A stretch of DNA of 64,000 bases from Terriglobia bacterium (GCA_020073305.1 JAIQFK010000025.1:1-64000); one strand, 5' to 3'. Shown: positions 49,787-58,621, counted from the stretch's first letter. The notes: generated by a model not told the origin, from the letters alone. Translations and numbers: made by a program.

Positions 49787-50799
49787 CACAGTTCCGCCAC
49801 TCTGCGCGCCCGAATCGAGTGCGCCCGCAACAGCCGCTTGAATTCGGCGGTGGGAAGCTTGGCCCGGCGGCGGATGTCGCGCCGCTTCCGCCAAAGCGAG
49901 CCGGCGTTGCGCAAAAAGGCCCAGTGCGCCTGAATCACGATGAGAACAAGCTGCAATCCGCTATTCCCTTCCCTGCGAAACTGCGCCGCCGTCCCCCGGC
50001 CGAGCGCAATGGACCGCGCATGCCACCAGTAACGCGCCAAGGTTCGCAGAGGCACCATCCAAAGCATGCCCGCCGGAAAGTTCTTGAGCGCCACAAACAG
50101 CCGGTTGCGTTCCACATAGAACGCTTTGAGACGCGAAGCGCGCCCGGCGGAGTGAGAGTAGTGATGATCCACCACCGCGGCCGGCACATAGATGCACTTC
50201 CAGCCTGCCCAGCGCGCCCGCAGGCCAAGGTCGGTGTCCTCGCAGTAGAGAAAAAAATCCTCGTCGAACAGTCCCACGACGTCCAGCATCGTCCGGCGGT
50301 ACAGTGCCGCTGAAGCGCTCGGCAAAAGCACCTCTTCCTCGCATGCGAATTCCGCGGCGGGGAAAAGGTGCCCGCGCTGCTTGCTGGTGGCGTCGCCGCT
50401 AATCACCATTCCCGCCGAGTCGAGATGTTCTTCGCCGTAAAAACGAACCTGCGAGGCAAACATGCCGGCTTCCGGGTGCGCCTCCGCCGCGGCCACGAGC
50501 GCTTCGATCCAGTGCGGGCGCGGAGCCGCATCGTCGTTCAGCGCTGCCAGATAGGGCGTCCGGCTCCGGCGAAACCCCAGATTGATGGCGGCGCCAAACC
50601 CGAGGTTGTGATCCGGCTCGAGCACGGTGGCGCCGCGCCCGCCGGCTCCGCCTGCGCGCACCTGCCCCTGCCCGCTGTTATCCACCACGATGACCTCGAA
50701 ATCGCCCCGGGTCTGGTTTGCCAGCGCGTCCAGACACTCTTCCAGGCGCCGGCCCCCCGCCAGTGTGGGGATTACAACTGTAACAACAGATTCAGGCAA
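49786..50799 (-). CDS. GT2 glycosyltransferase (rhamnosyltransferase-like)
   Basis: 337 residues from a TTG at 50799, 8 bases after the preceding stop; an ATG at 50910 would overlap the FG-GAP gene by 103 bases and add non-family sequence, so the start is uncertain. GT-A fold: 'VVTVVIPTLAGGRRLEECLDALANQTRGDFEVIVVDNSG', 'NLGFGAAINLGFRRSRTPYLAALNDDAAP' (DDA metal motif), 'GLFDEDFFLYCEDTDLGLRARWAGWKC' (catalytic Asp region). This is the rfb/wcaA-like inverting transferase layout, probably adding a sugar to a surface polysaccharide. Confidence 0.85.
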   Translation of the reverse strand: MPESVVTVVIPTLAGGRRLEECLDALANQTRGDFEVIVVDNSGQGQVRAGGAGGRGATVLEPDHNLGFGAAINLGFRRSRTPYLAALNDDAAPRPHWIEALVAAAEAHPEAGMFASQVRFYGEEHLDSAGMVISGDATSKQRGHLFPAAEFACEEEVLLPSASAALYRRTMLDVVGLFDEDFFLYCEDTDLGLRARWAGWKCIYVPAAVVDHHYSHSAGRASRLKAFYVERNRLFVALKNFPAGMLWMVPLRTLARYWWHARSIALGRGTAAQFRREGNSGLQLVLIVIQAHWAFLRNAGSLWRKRRDIRRRAKLPTAEFKRLLRAHSIRARRVAEL

Positions 50800-50807
50800 T
50801 TTTGATT

Positions 50808-51953
50808 CTAACGCGGCGGCAGATTTTCGTACCACTTGAGGTTGGCGGTCGCCGAGCCAATGCAGGTGATGTCCATCCGTCCATCGCCGTTCAGATCCGC
50901 CACCGCACACGCCGCGGCCGCGATTCCGCCGTCGTCCAGCTGGTGCTTCGACCAGCGATCGCCACTGGGATCTTCGGGGTAATAGATGACCACTCCGTGG
51001 CTTCCTCCGCGAAAGCCGGCGATGATCTCGTCGTTGCCATCGCCGTTCAGGTCCGCCGACCAGATGGTGTGGCCGTCCACCAGCGAGGCGTCAATCACGC
51101 GACGTTGCCACTCCTTGGCTTGCTGCCGGTATAGCACCACTTGATTCCCGTGCCAGGGCTCGATGGCAGCCAGATAGCGTTTGCCGCCGATTTGGCCAAC
51201 CGCCACGTCGCTCGACCCGCCCTTGGGCCAGGCCGACGGATCCCCCTCGGAAATCTCGGTCCGGCTCCATCGCCCATCTTTTTCGAGCTTGTAAAGATGG
51301 ATGCCCACGAAGCTCGCGGTCAGGATCTCATCACGTCCGTCACCGTCCCAGTCCACCACGTAGATGCCGTGCACCACTCCGCCGTTCTCGCTGCCGATCA
51401 TCTCGCGCTTCCATTCGCCCGGCCGATAAAATACCAGCGGCGTGTGGTCGCGGTAGTCCGGCGCTTCCGCGCGCGCTCCGGTGAGCGCCGCGTTGACCAG
51501 AACCTTCTTGCCGTTGCCGAAGATATCGGCCCAGCGCAGGCGGTGTGAGGTGGTCAACCGGTCGATCTCGGTAACTTTCCACGGCCGGCGCGGATCGCCA
51601 TCTGCGTGCAGCACCGAGACAATCCCCGCGCTGTTGTTCGCTTCGTTCGAAAAACCGCTGGCCAGCACGATCTCCGGGATGCCGTCGCCATCGGTGTCCC
51701 GGGCGGCGCAATTGATCATGCGCGAAAATCCGCCGGCGATGACGTGGCGCTCCCACGTGGGATTCTCATACCAGACCAGCTCCGGCATGCCGCTCGCCAG
51801 AGCGATCAGATCGGGCTTCCCATCGTGGTTCAGATCCGCGACGACCACCTGATAACCGCCCTTGAGGCCGGTGGCGATGGTATGCTCGGCAAATCGCGCG
51901 GGCTCGGCGGCATGCAGCAGCGAACCGAGGGCGAGAAAAACGGCGAAGCGCAA
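50808..51953 (-). CDS. Secreted FG-GAP/VCBS beta-propeller protein
   Basis: 381 residues with signal peptide (MRFAVFLALGSLLHAAEPA). Repeated 'VADLNHDGKPDLIALASG', 'DTDGDGIPEIVLASG', 'WDGDGRDEILTAS', 'DLNGDGNDEIIAG', 'DLNGDGRMDITCIG' blades have the calcium-binding DxNxDG loop of FG-GAP (integrin-like) propellers; about 6-7 blades. It is extracellular or periplasmic. Divergent from the MetE-core gene with 23 bases between starts. Binding partner unknown. Confidence 0.88.
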   Translation of the reverse strand: MRFAVFLALGSLLHAAEPARFAEHTIATGLKGGYQVVVADLNHDGKPDLIALASGMPELVWYENPTWERHVIAGGFSRMINCAARDTDGDGIPEIVLASGFSNEANNSAGIVSVLHADGDPRRPWKVTEIDRLTTSHRLRWADIFGNGKKVLVNAALTGARAEAPDYRDHTPLVFYRPGEWKREMIGSENGGVVHGIYVVDWDGDGRDEILTASFVGIHLYKLEKDGRWSRTEISEGDPSAWPKGGSSDVAVGQIGGKRYLAAIEPWHGNQVVLYRQQAKEWQRRVIDASLVDGHTIWSADLNGDGNDEIIAGFRGGSHGVVIYYPEDPSGDRWSKHQLDDGGIAAAACAVADLNGDGRMDITCIGSATANLKWYENLPPR

Positions 51954-51976
51954 ACCCCAGTATAGAATGGAGACTT

Positions 51977-52975
51977 ATGTCCATTCGGACCACGGTCGTG
52001 GGCAGTTATCCTGTGCCTCATTGGTTGCCAGGTGATTCGTCGCGAGTTGCCCTGCGTGACGCCATCATGGTGGTGCTCAAAACGCAAGAACTGGCGGGCA
52101 TCGATGTGATCGCCGACGGCGAACTGAACCGCTTCGATCCCGGCCATCCGGAAACCAACGGCATGATCGACTATTTCGTGAGCCGCATGGACGGCATCGC
52201 CACGCGGTTTTCGATGAGCGATCTCGACCGGTTCCACGCGGATGCGGGCCTGGCCTATCGGTCAGAACCCGCGGGCGTCGTCACCGGCGAGATCAGCGAG
52301 GGAATGCTGAACCTGCCGCGCGACTACGAATTCACCCGCGCGCTGACGTCGCGCCCGCTCAAGTTTACCTGTACCGGCCCGCACATGCTGGCCAAGGTGC
52401 TCACCGACCGCCATTACGGAGACCGCGCCAAACTGGCCATGGCCATTGCCTGCGTGTTGCGCGCCCAACTGGAGCGCATCCAGGCTGACGTGATTCAGCT
52501 CGATGAAGCCAACATCAGCGGCCACCCGGAAGACCGCGAATGGGCCGCTGCCGCCATTAACCATGTGCTCGAAGGGGTTCGCGGCGAGTCCGCCGTCCAT
52601 GTTTGCTTCGGCAACTACGCGGGGCAAAGCGTCCAGAAGGGTTTTTGGTGGGATCTGATCCCGTTCTTCAATCAGCTCAAAGCCCACCACCTGGTGCTCG
52701 AGTTTGCGCGGCGCGGCTATGACGAACTGCAGGCGTTCCGCGATATGGACCGTCGCATCGGCCTGGGACTCGGCGTGATCGACATCAAGGACAACGGAAT
52801 CGAGCCGGCCGATCTCATCGCGCGCCGGATCGATCATGCCGCCAAAACGCTAGGACCCGATCGCGTCGTTTTCATCCACCCCGATTGCGGCTTCTGGATG
52901 TTGCCGAGAACGGTTGCCGATGCCAAGATGCGCGCGCTGGTTGCCGGAAGAAATCTCCATGAAGGCCGCCTTTAG
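51977..52975 (+). CDS. MetE C-terminal-core (cobalamin-independent methyltransferase-like) protein
   Basis: 332 residues corresponding to the catalytic TIM barrel of methionine synthase MetE, without the N-terminal half. The zinc ligands are conserved: H208-x-C210 (AVHVCFGN), E242 (LVLEFAR) and C304 (HPDCGFW). 'RTTVVGSYPVP' and 'DVIADGELNRFD' are also typical. Such stand-alone cores (MesA/B/C/D-like) act on corrinoid or other methyl donors and homocysteine or other thiols; some have other functions. The following propeller gene overlaps its end by 17 bases. Confidence 0.85.
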   Translation: MSIRTTVVGSYPVPHWLPGDSSRVALRDAIMVVLKTQELAGIDVIADGELNRFDPGHPETNGMIDYFVSRMDGIATRFSMSDLDRFHADAGLAYRSEPAGVVTGEISEGMLNLPRDYEFTRALTSRPLKFTCTGPHMLAKVLTDRHYGDRAKLAMAIACVLRAQLERIQADVIQLDEANISGHPEDREWAAAAINHVLEGVRGESAVHVCFGNYAGQSVQKGFWWDLIPFFNQLKAHHLVLEFARRGYDELQAFRDMDRRIGLGLGVIDIKDNGIEPADLIARRIDHAAKTLGPDRVVFIHPDCGFWMLPRTVADAKMRALVAGRNLHEGRL

Positions 52976-53957
52976 TTTTCTGGTTGCATTCGCGGCGGCC
53001 CAGGCTGCATCCCCGCATCTGGCGAACATCCACCAGCTCACATATGCAGGGCAGAACGCCGAGGCGTACTGGTCGCCCGGAGGCAACCGCCTCATCTTTC
53101 AATCCACCCTCAAGCCTCTCGAGTGCGACCAGATTTTCATCATGAATAAGGACGGCTCCGACCCGCACATGGTGTCAACCGGCAAGGGCCGATGCACCTG
53201 CGGCTATTTCCTTCGCGACGACCGAATTATCTACGCCTCAACCCATGAGTCCGGCGACGCCTGCCCCACGCCGCCCGACCGCAGCAAGGGCTACGTGTGG
53301 GGTGTTTTCCCGGGCTATGACATTTATCTGTCCACCGACACCGGCAAAATTCTGAATAAACTGACCGACACGCCGGGCTACGACGCCGAAGCCACAGTCA
53401 ACCGCAAGACCAACACCATCGTCTACACCTCCATGGCATCCGGCGATCTCGATTTGTGGACCATGCACACCGATGGCTCACACAAGAAGCGCATTACCAC
53501 CACCTTGGGATACGACGGCGGCGCCGTCTTGTCGCGCGACGGAAAGAAACTCGTGTGGCGCGCCAACTATCCGTCCACTCCGGAGGCGGTGGATCGCTAC
53601 AAAACCCTGCTCGCAAACAATGTGACCGCGCCCATGAAGATGGAACTGGTGGTCGCGGACGCAAACGGCGAGAATGCCCAGACTATTACAAACTTCGGCT
53701 GCGCCAGCTTCGCCCCCACCTTCACGCCGGACGGCAAGAAGATCCTGTTCGCCTCCAACAAGCACGCCTGCGACACCAGCAAGTTCGAGTTGTTCCTGAT
53801 CAATCTCGACGGTACCGGCCTCGAACAGGTGACCGATTTCGGCGGCTTCACGTCGTTCCCCGAAATCTCACCCGACGGCAAGAAGCTGGTCTTCTGCTCC
53901 AACCTTCATGGCCAGGAGCCATACCAGTTCAATATTTTCGTGGCGGACTGGAAGTGA
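52959..53957 (+). CDS. Secreted TolB/PD40-like beta-propeller
   Basis: 332 residues from the ATG at 52959 (MKAAFSFLVAFAAAQAAS, signal peptide); an earlier in-frame ATG at 52914 lies in the previous gene. Six PD40-like blades: 'EAYWSPGGNRLIFQSTL', 'GSDPHMVSTGKGRCTCGYFL', 'DAEATVNRKTNTIVYTS', 'GYDGGAVLSRDGKKLVWRA', 'ASFAPTFTPDGKKILFASNK', 'FTSFPEISPDGKKLVFCSNL'. Periplasmic propeller of unknown partner. The 17-base overlap with the MetE-core gene implies co-translation, an unusual pairing. Confidence 0.85.
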   Translation: MKAAFSFLVAFAAAQAASPHLANIHQLTYAGQNAEAYWSPGGNRLIFQSTLKPLECDQIFIMNKDGSDPHMVSTGKGRCTCGYFLRDDRIIYASTHESGDACPTPPDRSKGYVWGVFPGYDIYLSTDTGKILNKLTDTPGYDAEATVNRKTNTIVYTSMASGDLDLWTMHTDGSHKKRITTTLGYDGGAVLSRDGKKLVWRANYPSTPEAVDRYKTLLANNVTAPMKMELVVADANGENAQTITNFGCASFAPTFTPDGKKILFASNKHACDTSKFELFLINLDGTGLEQVTDFGGFTSFPEISPDGKKLVFCSNLHGQEPYQFNIFVADWK

Positions 53958-54023
53958 GGTGACCTTACGTGTAAATCGGCTCACAACAATCGCAGCTAGC
54001 GGCGTGTCGCACCAAACGCTAGT

Positions 54024-54046
54024 ACCGCTTCCTCCGGTCGCGGCTC
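54024..54046 (+). repeat. REP-like element, left arm of an inverted pair (copy c)
   Basis: ACCGCTTCCTCCGGTCGCGG plus CTC. Together with the inverted copy at 54068-54090 (21-base gap) it could form a long imperfect hairpin, the layout of a REPIN-like doublet. Used as the reference copy for the other elements. Confidence 0.6.
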
Positions 54047-54067
54047 AGTCAAAGCTCGCCCGATACC

Positions 54068-54090
54068 GAGCCGTGATCAGAGGGAGCGGT
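54068..54090 (-). repeat. REP-like element, right arm of an inverted pair
   Basis: The reverse complement begins ACCGCTCCCTCTGATCACGG and matches copy c at 19 of 23 positions. With copy c it fills most of the 142-base gap between the propeller gene and the hypothetical gene. Confidence 0.55.
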
Positions 54091-54099
54091 TGCGACAGG

Positions 54100-54600
54100 C
54101 TAGAGATCCCCTCCAGTTAGTTCCGGTAGCCGGCTCAGCTCACGCTCGATATCCGCTTCGATATCGAGCCCGACAATGAGGTTTGGCATGTACATGATGA
54201 GAGCCTGCTTGGCTTTGAAGGCCTCACGGGTCTTGGCTTCCATATCCTCACACGTCATTGCGAGGCGTTCTCGCGTTCTCCAGTCGTATAACTCGTAGCC
54301 GCTGTCCGTCATGCGCACTTGAGCGTGTATCCGGGCGTTACGCCAACTCGCAAGCCGAGAAATCGAGTCACAGACCAGCCGTAAGACGGAAGCGTCCGTT
54401 GCGTCCGGACTGAAGTGCTTTAGCTCATCGCGGAATTGAGATAAGATCTGTCTGAATTTAAGGTTGAACACTTCCTCAAAAGTAAGATCGGGCTCCCTCC
54501 GTAGGCGGAACTGAAATACTGCATCTGCGAGAGTGTCTGCCATGTCGGCGAAGACAACTTGAAAGAGTCCGTAAGCCGCTGCTAGGGAGTCGGGCCTCAT
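54100..54600 (-). CDS. Hypothetical protein (possibly acquired)
   Basis: 166 residues, mostly helical by composition: 'YGLFQVVFADMADTLADAVFQFRL', 'FNLKFRQILSQFRDELKHF', 'LRLVCDSISRLASWRNARIHAQVRMTDSGYELYDWRTRERL'. The 'WRNxRIHxxV' block followed by a beta-like 'YELYDWRTRERL' occurs in uncharacterised bacterial proteins that often sit near accessory loci. No signal peptide or transmembrane helix. It abuts the REP pair on one side and ends 7 bases before the isomerase gene on the other; base composition is less GC-rich than neighbours. Function unknown. Confidence 0.65.
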   Translation of the reverse strand: MRPDSLAAAYGLFQVVFADMADTLADAVFQFRLRREPDLTFEEVFNLKFRQILSQFRDELKHFSPDATDASVLRLVCDSISRLASWRNARIHAQVRMTDSGYELYDWRTRERLAMTCEDMEAKTREAFKAKQALIMYMPNLIVGLDIEADIERELSRLPELTGGDL

Positions 54601-54607
54601 AGGTCGC

Positions 54608-55555
54608 TCACGAGTAAATCGGTTCCAGCTTGTTCACAACATATGCCCCGCACCTCTCATAGCTTGCGCGCGGGCCCCTGCGCGCGGTGTCGAGATCCAC
54701 GCACAGCCAGCCTTTATATCCGACTGATTTGAGCACTCTGTGGCAGCCGGGGAAATCGATTTCTCCGTCGCCCAAATCGTAGATGCTGGAGAAAAATTTC
54801 GCCTCTTCGGAGTCCTTGGGATGCACCTTGCCGTTGTCAAGGACGACGTCGGAGTCGGGCGTGGTCCATCTGGCATCTTTGTAGTCGGCGAAAACGATGC
54901 GGTTCTTGTATTTTTCTAACATGGCGACCACATTGGCGCCCGCCAGGTGCAGGTGCGCGGTATCGGGCGCAAAGTACAGCAGCTTGGGCTTGACCTTCGC
55001 CAGGATGAGATCGATCTCGTCCGCTTTCTCCACAATCTCGCCCAGATGATTGTGCAGGCCCACCCGGAAACCCAGTTCACCCGCCAGTTCGCCCAAGCGC
55101 GTGTAGCATTCAGCCATGTTGTCGAATACTTGCACGACGTCGGCGCCAGGCGGCAGGCGCGGCGGCGTGAAGACCACCAGTTCCTTGGCCCCAAACCCTT
55201 TCAGAACCGTCATGGCGCGCCGCGCATCGGCGATGATCTTGTCGTGCTTCGACGCATCGTGCGACGGCCCGCTGAAAGAAACAGTGCAGACGAACAGCTT
55301 GCGCTTGGCGACTTCCTTCTCCATCTGTGAGGGGGTGAGGCCGTAAGTTTCGAAGCACCGTGGAAAATCCGTCAGGCGGATGCCGATGAATCCGGTGTCG
55401 CGCATCACGCTCAAAATCTCGGTGAACGGCACGGGCCGGAAATGCTGCCAGAGGCCTAGGCTGAGCGCCCATTTGATGTTGTTGTTCGCCGGCACGCTTG
55501 CGGCTGCGCGAGCCAGTGTGGCCGAAAGGCCGGTCAAAAATGTTCTTCGGTTCAT
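54608..55555 (-). CDS. Tat-exported sugar phosphate isomerase/epimerase-like protein
   Basis: 315 residues from MNRRTFLTGLSATLARAAAS (twin-arginine signal); the reading to 55585 adds a non-family leader. TIM barrel: 'GFIGIRLTDFPRCFETYGLT', 'FRVGLHNHLGEIVEKADEIDLIL' (metal residues), 'LYFAPDTAHLHLAGAN' (metal Asp/His), 'IVFADYKDAR' (Asp/Lys), 'GWLCVDLDTARRGP'. It resembles inosose dehydratase/IolE or xylose-isomerase-like proteins. It lies downstream of the enolase-superfamily gene at 55673 on the same strand, suggesting a sugar-acid or inositol pathway. Confidence 0.85.
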   Translation of the reverse strand: MNRRTFLTGLSATLARAAASVPANNNIKWALSLGLWQHFRPVPFTEILSVMRDTGFIGIRLTDFPRCFETYGLTPSQMEKEVAKRKLFVCTVSFSGPSHDASKHDKIIADARRAMTVLKGFGAKELVVFTPPRLPPGADVVQVFDNMAECYTRLGELAGELGFRVGLHNHLGEIVEKADEIDLILAKVKPKLLYFAPDTAHLHLAGANVVAMLEKYKNRIVFADYKDARWTTPDSDVVLDNGKVHPKDSEEAKFFSSIYDLGDGEIDFPGCHRVLKSVGYKGWLCVDLDTARRGPRASYERCGAYVVNKLEPIYS

Positions 55556-55572
55556 GATTGCGTGCGAAGAGG

Positions 55573-55623
55573 GGACAGGCACCACTGTCCACGACGAGCC
55601 GTCCGACAGGCGGCGAGTGCCTG
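55573..55623. repeat. Inverted-repeat intergenic element
   Basis: CAGGCAC at 55576-55582 and GTGCCTG at 55617-55623 form a perfect 7-bp stem around a GC-rich 34-base loop with internal 'GTCC...GGAC'-like complementarity. It lies between the exported isomerase and enolase-superfamily genes. It looks like a mobile intergenic element of a different type from the REP family in this window. Confidence 0.4.
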
Positions 55624-55672
55624 GATTGGCGACGGTGGAGCCAGTCCCCGCGCGGTCGATACCCTCGCCGGC

Positions 55673-56791
55673 CTACGCCACACGATATTTGCGAATCGCC
55701 TCTTCATCCAGGTCGATACCCAGGCCCGGCTCCTGTGGGATCGCCAGATACCCGTCCTTCGCGCGCAGCTTCTGGCGTGTGATCTGCTCCCGCAGGTTGG
55801 TCTCTTCTTCGGCGACAAACTCACAGATCAGTGCGTTGGGTATGGAGTTCAACCAGTGGAGCGCCGCCGTGACGTTCACATAGGTGGTGAAGCCGTGGTT
55901 GGCGATGGGCAGCCCGCGGTCCCAGGCGAGCGCCGCGATCTTCATGGCCTCGGTGAATCCGCCGCAGCGCGTGAGATCCACTTGCACCACGTCGATGCGG
56001 CCGCGGTCCATCAGGTCCAGGAACGACTTGCGCTCGCTTTCCTCTTCACCGGCGGCGATGCGCACGTGCGTGGCCTCGGCCAATTTGCGGTAACCGATGT
56101 AATCGTCGGGACGCAGCGGCTCCTCCAGCCAGAAAATGTTGTAATCCGCAAAAGCACGCGCCCGTTGTAGAGCGGTCTTGGAATCCCAGACCAGGCCCGC
56201 GTCGATGAGCAGGTCGGCTTCGTCGCCCAGTCCTTTGCGGCCTTCGCGGACGAGCGCGATGTCCGTCTTCTCGTCCTGGCCCATGGGATCCCAACCGAAT
56301 TTGACCGCCGTGAAGCCCTGGTCGCGGAAACGGTGCGCCAGCTCGCCGGTCTTCTTGGGCGTTGGGCCGAACAGCGAACTGGCGTAGCAGCGGATCTTCT
56401 GATGGAATCCGCCGCCCAGCAGTTTCCAGACGGGCATCTTCAGCGCTTTGCCCTTGATGTCCCACAGCGCCATATCGATGCCGCTCATGGCGTGCAAGCC
56501 CACGCCACGGCGCCCACCGTAGATATTGGCGCGGTACATCTTGTGCCAGATTTTTTCCGTCTCAAACGGATCTTCGCCGACGACAACCTGCGCCAGTCCG
56601 GCGGCTGTCGTATGCGAGAACGGGCCTTCGATCGCGCCTTTGACGGCCATGGGGCTCGAATCCACTTCCCCGATCCCCGTAATCCCGGCGTCGGTCTCGA
56701 CCCGCACGATCAGAGCATCCTGACCGCTGTCACACAGTTGCTTGACCTCCGGCTGGCGGAGATAGAGAGCCTCTACACGGGTGATTTTCAT
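55673..56791 (-). CDS. Mandelate racemase / muconate lactonizing enzyme-family protein (enolase superfamily)
   Basis: 372 residues. N-terminal capping domain, then a modified TIM barrel with metal ligands D197 (LLIDAGLVWD), E223 (WLEEPLRPDD) and E249 (IAAGEEES). The KxK position reads K164-F-G (AVKFGWDP), and a base His is present at H299 (IANHG). This fits the MR subgroup, with acid-sugar dehydratases (rhamnonate, galactonate, gluconate type) the likeliest function. It overlaps the GT9 gene start region by 4 bases (ATGA). Substrate not determinable. Confidence 0.88.
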   Translation of the reverse strand: MKITRVEALYLRQPEVKQLCDSGQDALIVRVETDAGITGIGEVDSSPMAVKGAIEGPFSHTTAAGLAQVVVGEDPFETEKIWHKMYRANIYGGRRGVGLHAMSGIDMALWDIKGKALKMPVWKLLGGGFHQKIRCYASSLFGPTPKKTGELAHRFRDQGFTAVKFGWDPMGQDEKTDIALVREGRKGLGDEADLLIDAGLVWDSKTALQRARAFADYNIFWLEEPLRPDDYIGYRKLAEATHVRIAAGEEESERKSFLDLMDRGRIDVVQVDLTRCGGFTEAMKIAALAWDRGLPIANHGFTTYVNVTAALHWLNSIPNALICEFVAEEETNLREQITRQKLRAKDGYLAIPQEPGLGIDLDEEAIRKYRVA

Positions 56792-57597
56792 GGCGTGAAA
56801 CTGGAATCATACCGCAGAACCGCGTTGACGACGTCTTCCACATGGATGTCTTCGAGCGCCGGCCTGGCAATTACACAGACGTCCGGGCCGCACGGCGCCC
56901 AAATGCGCGGATCCGTAGGGCCGAAAAGGGCGACAACAGGCGTGCCTACGGCGGCGGCCAGGTGTGTGATACCGGAATCGTTGCCGATGTAGACGCGCGC
57001 AGCGGCAAGCCAGCAGCCGAGTTGATAGAGGTCGTCAATCCGAACCGCACCTGCGAGCGGCTCTTCGGGTCCCGCGCACCATTGCACGGGCATATGCGCT
57101 GCGAGGCGATTTGCCACCTCCTGGTAACGTTCGAGCGGCCAGCACTTTTTCCGGCTGCCCGAAAACGGATGGATCACGGCGTAACCGCCGTCGTGCCGGG
57201 GGCAATCGATGCGCGGGACGGCCGGACTCGCTAACCCAACCTGCGCTGCGAAGAAATCCGCCGCGTGCACCCTGCAGTCGTCCGGCGGAACCGCCTGCAG
57301 GAACTCAAACGGCAGACCCTCAACTGCCGCCCGAAACTCCGGCCGGTTCGTGCCGTACCAGGAGACGATCGAATTGAAGTTACGAAGTTCAGCGAAAAGC
57401 CGCGAATCCGGCGAGAACTCCAGCATATCCAGGCCGGTTGAGGCGATTGACCGAGTACTATGGGCGAACCGGGCCAGTGGAAGGTTCGGGGAAGTCGCCC
57501 AAACCTCTGAATAATCGTCCTTTAGGTGCTCCATTGCGGGCAGGGATAGTATAAAATCGCCAATTGCGCCCGGGCGAATGATGAGTCTTCTGTGCAT
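56788..57597 (-). CDS. GT9 heptosyltransferase-like glycosyltransferase
   Basis: 269 residues, shorter than WaaC/WaaF (about 320-350). N-terminus 'RLIIRPGAIGDFILSLPAMEHLK' and C-terminal 'YIGNDSGITHLAAAVGTPVVALFGPTDPRIWAP' are the GT9 hallmarks (ADP-heptose binding). It adds heptose or a related sugar to LPS core or another surface glycan. It is first in a two-gene unit with the enolase-superfamily gene (ATGA overlap), an odd functional pairing. Confidence 0.88.
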   Translation of the reverse strand: MHRRLIIRPGAIGDFILSLPAMEHLKDDYSEVWATSPNLPLARFAHSTRSIASTGLDMLEFSPDSRLFAELRNFNSIVSWYGTNRPEFRAAVEGLPFEFLQAVPPDDCRVHAADFFAAQVGLASPAVPRIDCPRHDGGYAVIHPFSGSRKKCWPLERYQEVANRLAAHMPVQWCAGPEEPLAGAVRIDDLYQLGCWLAAARVYIGNDSGITHLAAAVGTPVVALFGPTDPRIWAPCGPDVCVIARPALEDIHVEDVVNAVLRYDSSFTP

Positions 57598-57673
57598 CGG
57601 GAATCATCCTAATGTTGACAGAGATTCAGGGGCTGGTAGAATGGCTAAAAGTATTTCCTTTTGATTCAGGAAC

Positions 57674-58621
57674 ATGGCGCAGGCAGCCTCCATTTTGACA
57701 GCGGTCGAACGAACCGGTATCCTTTCGCGCATCGGCGACACACCGCTCCTCCGACTGGCGCGACTCACGGCCGACCTGCCGGGAATCGAGATTTACGCCA
57801 AGGCTGAGTATTTCAATCCCGGCGGGAGCGTAAAAGACCGTGCCGCGCTTAACATGATTTTGGACGGCGAGCGCACCGGCAGGCTGACGCACGACCGAAT
57901 TATTCTCGATTCGACCAGCGGCAACACCGGAATCGCCTACGCCATGATCGCCGCGGTGAAGGGTTACCGTGTTGTCCTGTGCCTGCCGGCAAATGCGTCC
58001 ATGGAGCGCAAGCGGATTTTGGCAGCATATGGCGCGGAGGTCGTACTGACGGATGCGGCTGAAGGGTCGGACGGCGCCATCCGCAAGTGCCGCCAGATGT
58101 ACGAAGCCGATCCGGACCGCTACTTTTATCCAGACCAGTACAACAACCCGGCGAACTGGAAAGCGCATTTCGAAACCACCGGGCCCGAGATCCTGGAGCA
58201 AACCGACGGGCGAATTACGCATTTTGTGGCCGGACTCGGGACCAGCGGCACCTTCACCGGGGTGACGCGCCGGATGCGGCGGGACATTCCCGGCGTGAAA
58301 TGCTACTCCGCGCAGCCGGCCGGCGCTTTTCACGGAATCGAAGGGCTGAAGCACATGCCCTCGGCGATCGTCCCTGGCATCTACGACGAGACGCTCGCCG
58401 ACGGAAACGTGTGGCTGGAGACGGAGGACGCCTACCGCATGGTGCGGCGGCTGGCCCGCGAGGAAGGGCTGCTGGTGGGGATCTCGTCGGGCGCTAATGT
58501 CGCCGGGGCGCGCGCGTTGGGCCGCGAACTGCACGCCGCGGGGGAAAACGCGGTGATCGTCACCATTTTCTGCGATGGCGCCGACAAGTATCTGAGCGAA
58601 AAGTTTTGGGAAGAGGAATGA
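57674..58621 (+). CDS. cysM: Cysteine synthase (CysM-like, PLP-dependent)
   Basis: 315 residues, beta-substitution type II PLP fold. PLP lysine K54 (GGSVKDRAALNMI), substrate loop TSGNTG at 81-86, phosphate-binding 'GLGTSGTFTGV' and 'GISSGANV'. A basic residue K226 in 'GIEGLKHMPSAIVP' aligns with Arg220 that selects O-phosphoserine in Mycobacterium CysM. It forms cysteine from an activated serine and sulfide or a thiocarboxylate carrier. Overlaps the JAMM gene by 4 bases (ATGA). With the following genes it fits the CysO-dependent route. Confidence 0.9.
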   Translation: MAQAASILTAVERTGILSRIGDTPLLRLARLTADLPGIEIYAKAEYFNPGGSVKDRAALNMILDGERTGRLTHDRIILDSTSGNTGIAYAMIAAVKGYRVVLCLPANASMERKRILAAYGAEVVLTDAAEGSDGAIRKCRQMYEADPDRYFYPDQYNNPANWKAHFETTGPEILEQTDGRITHFVAGLGTSGTFTGVTRRMRRDIPGVKCYSAQPAGAFHGIEGLKHMPSAIVPGIYDETLADGNVWLETEDAYRMVRRLAREEGLLVGISSGANVAGARALGRELHAAGENAVIVTIFCDGADKYLSEKFWEEE

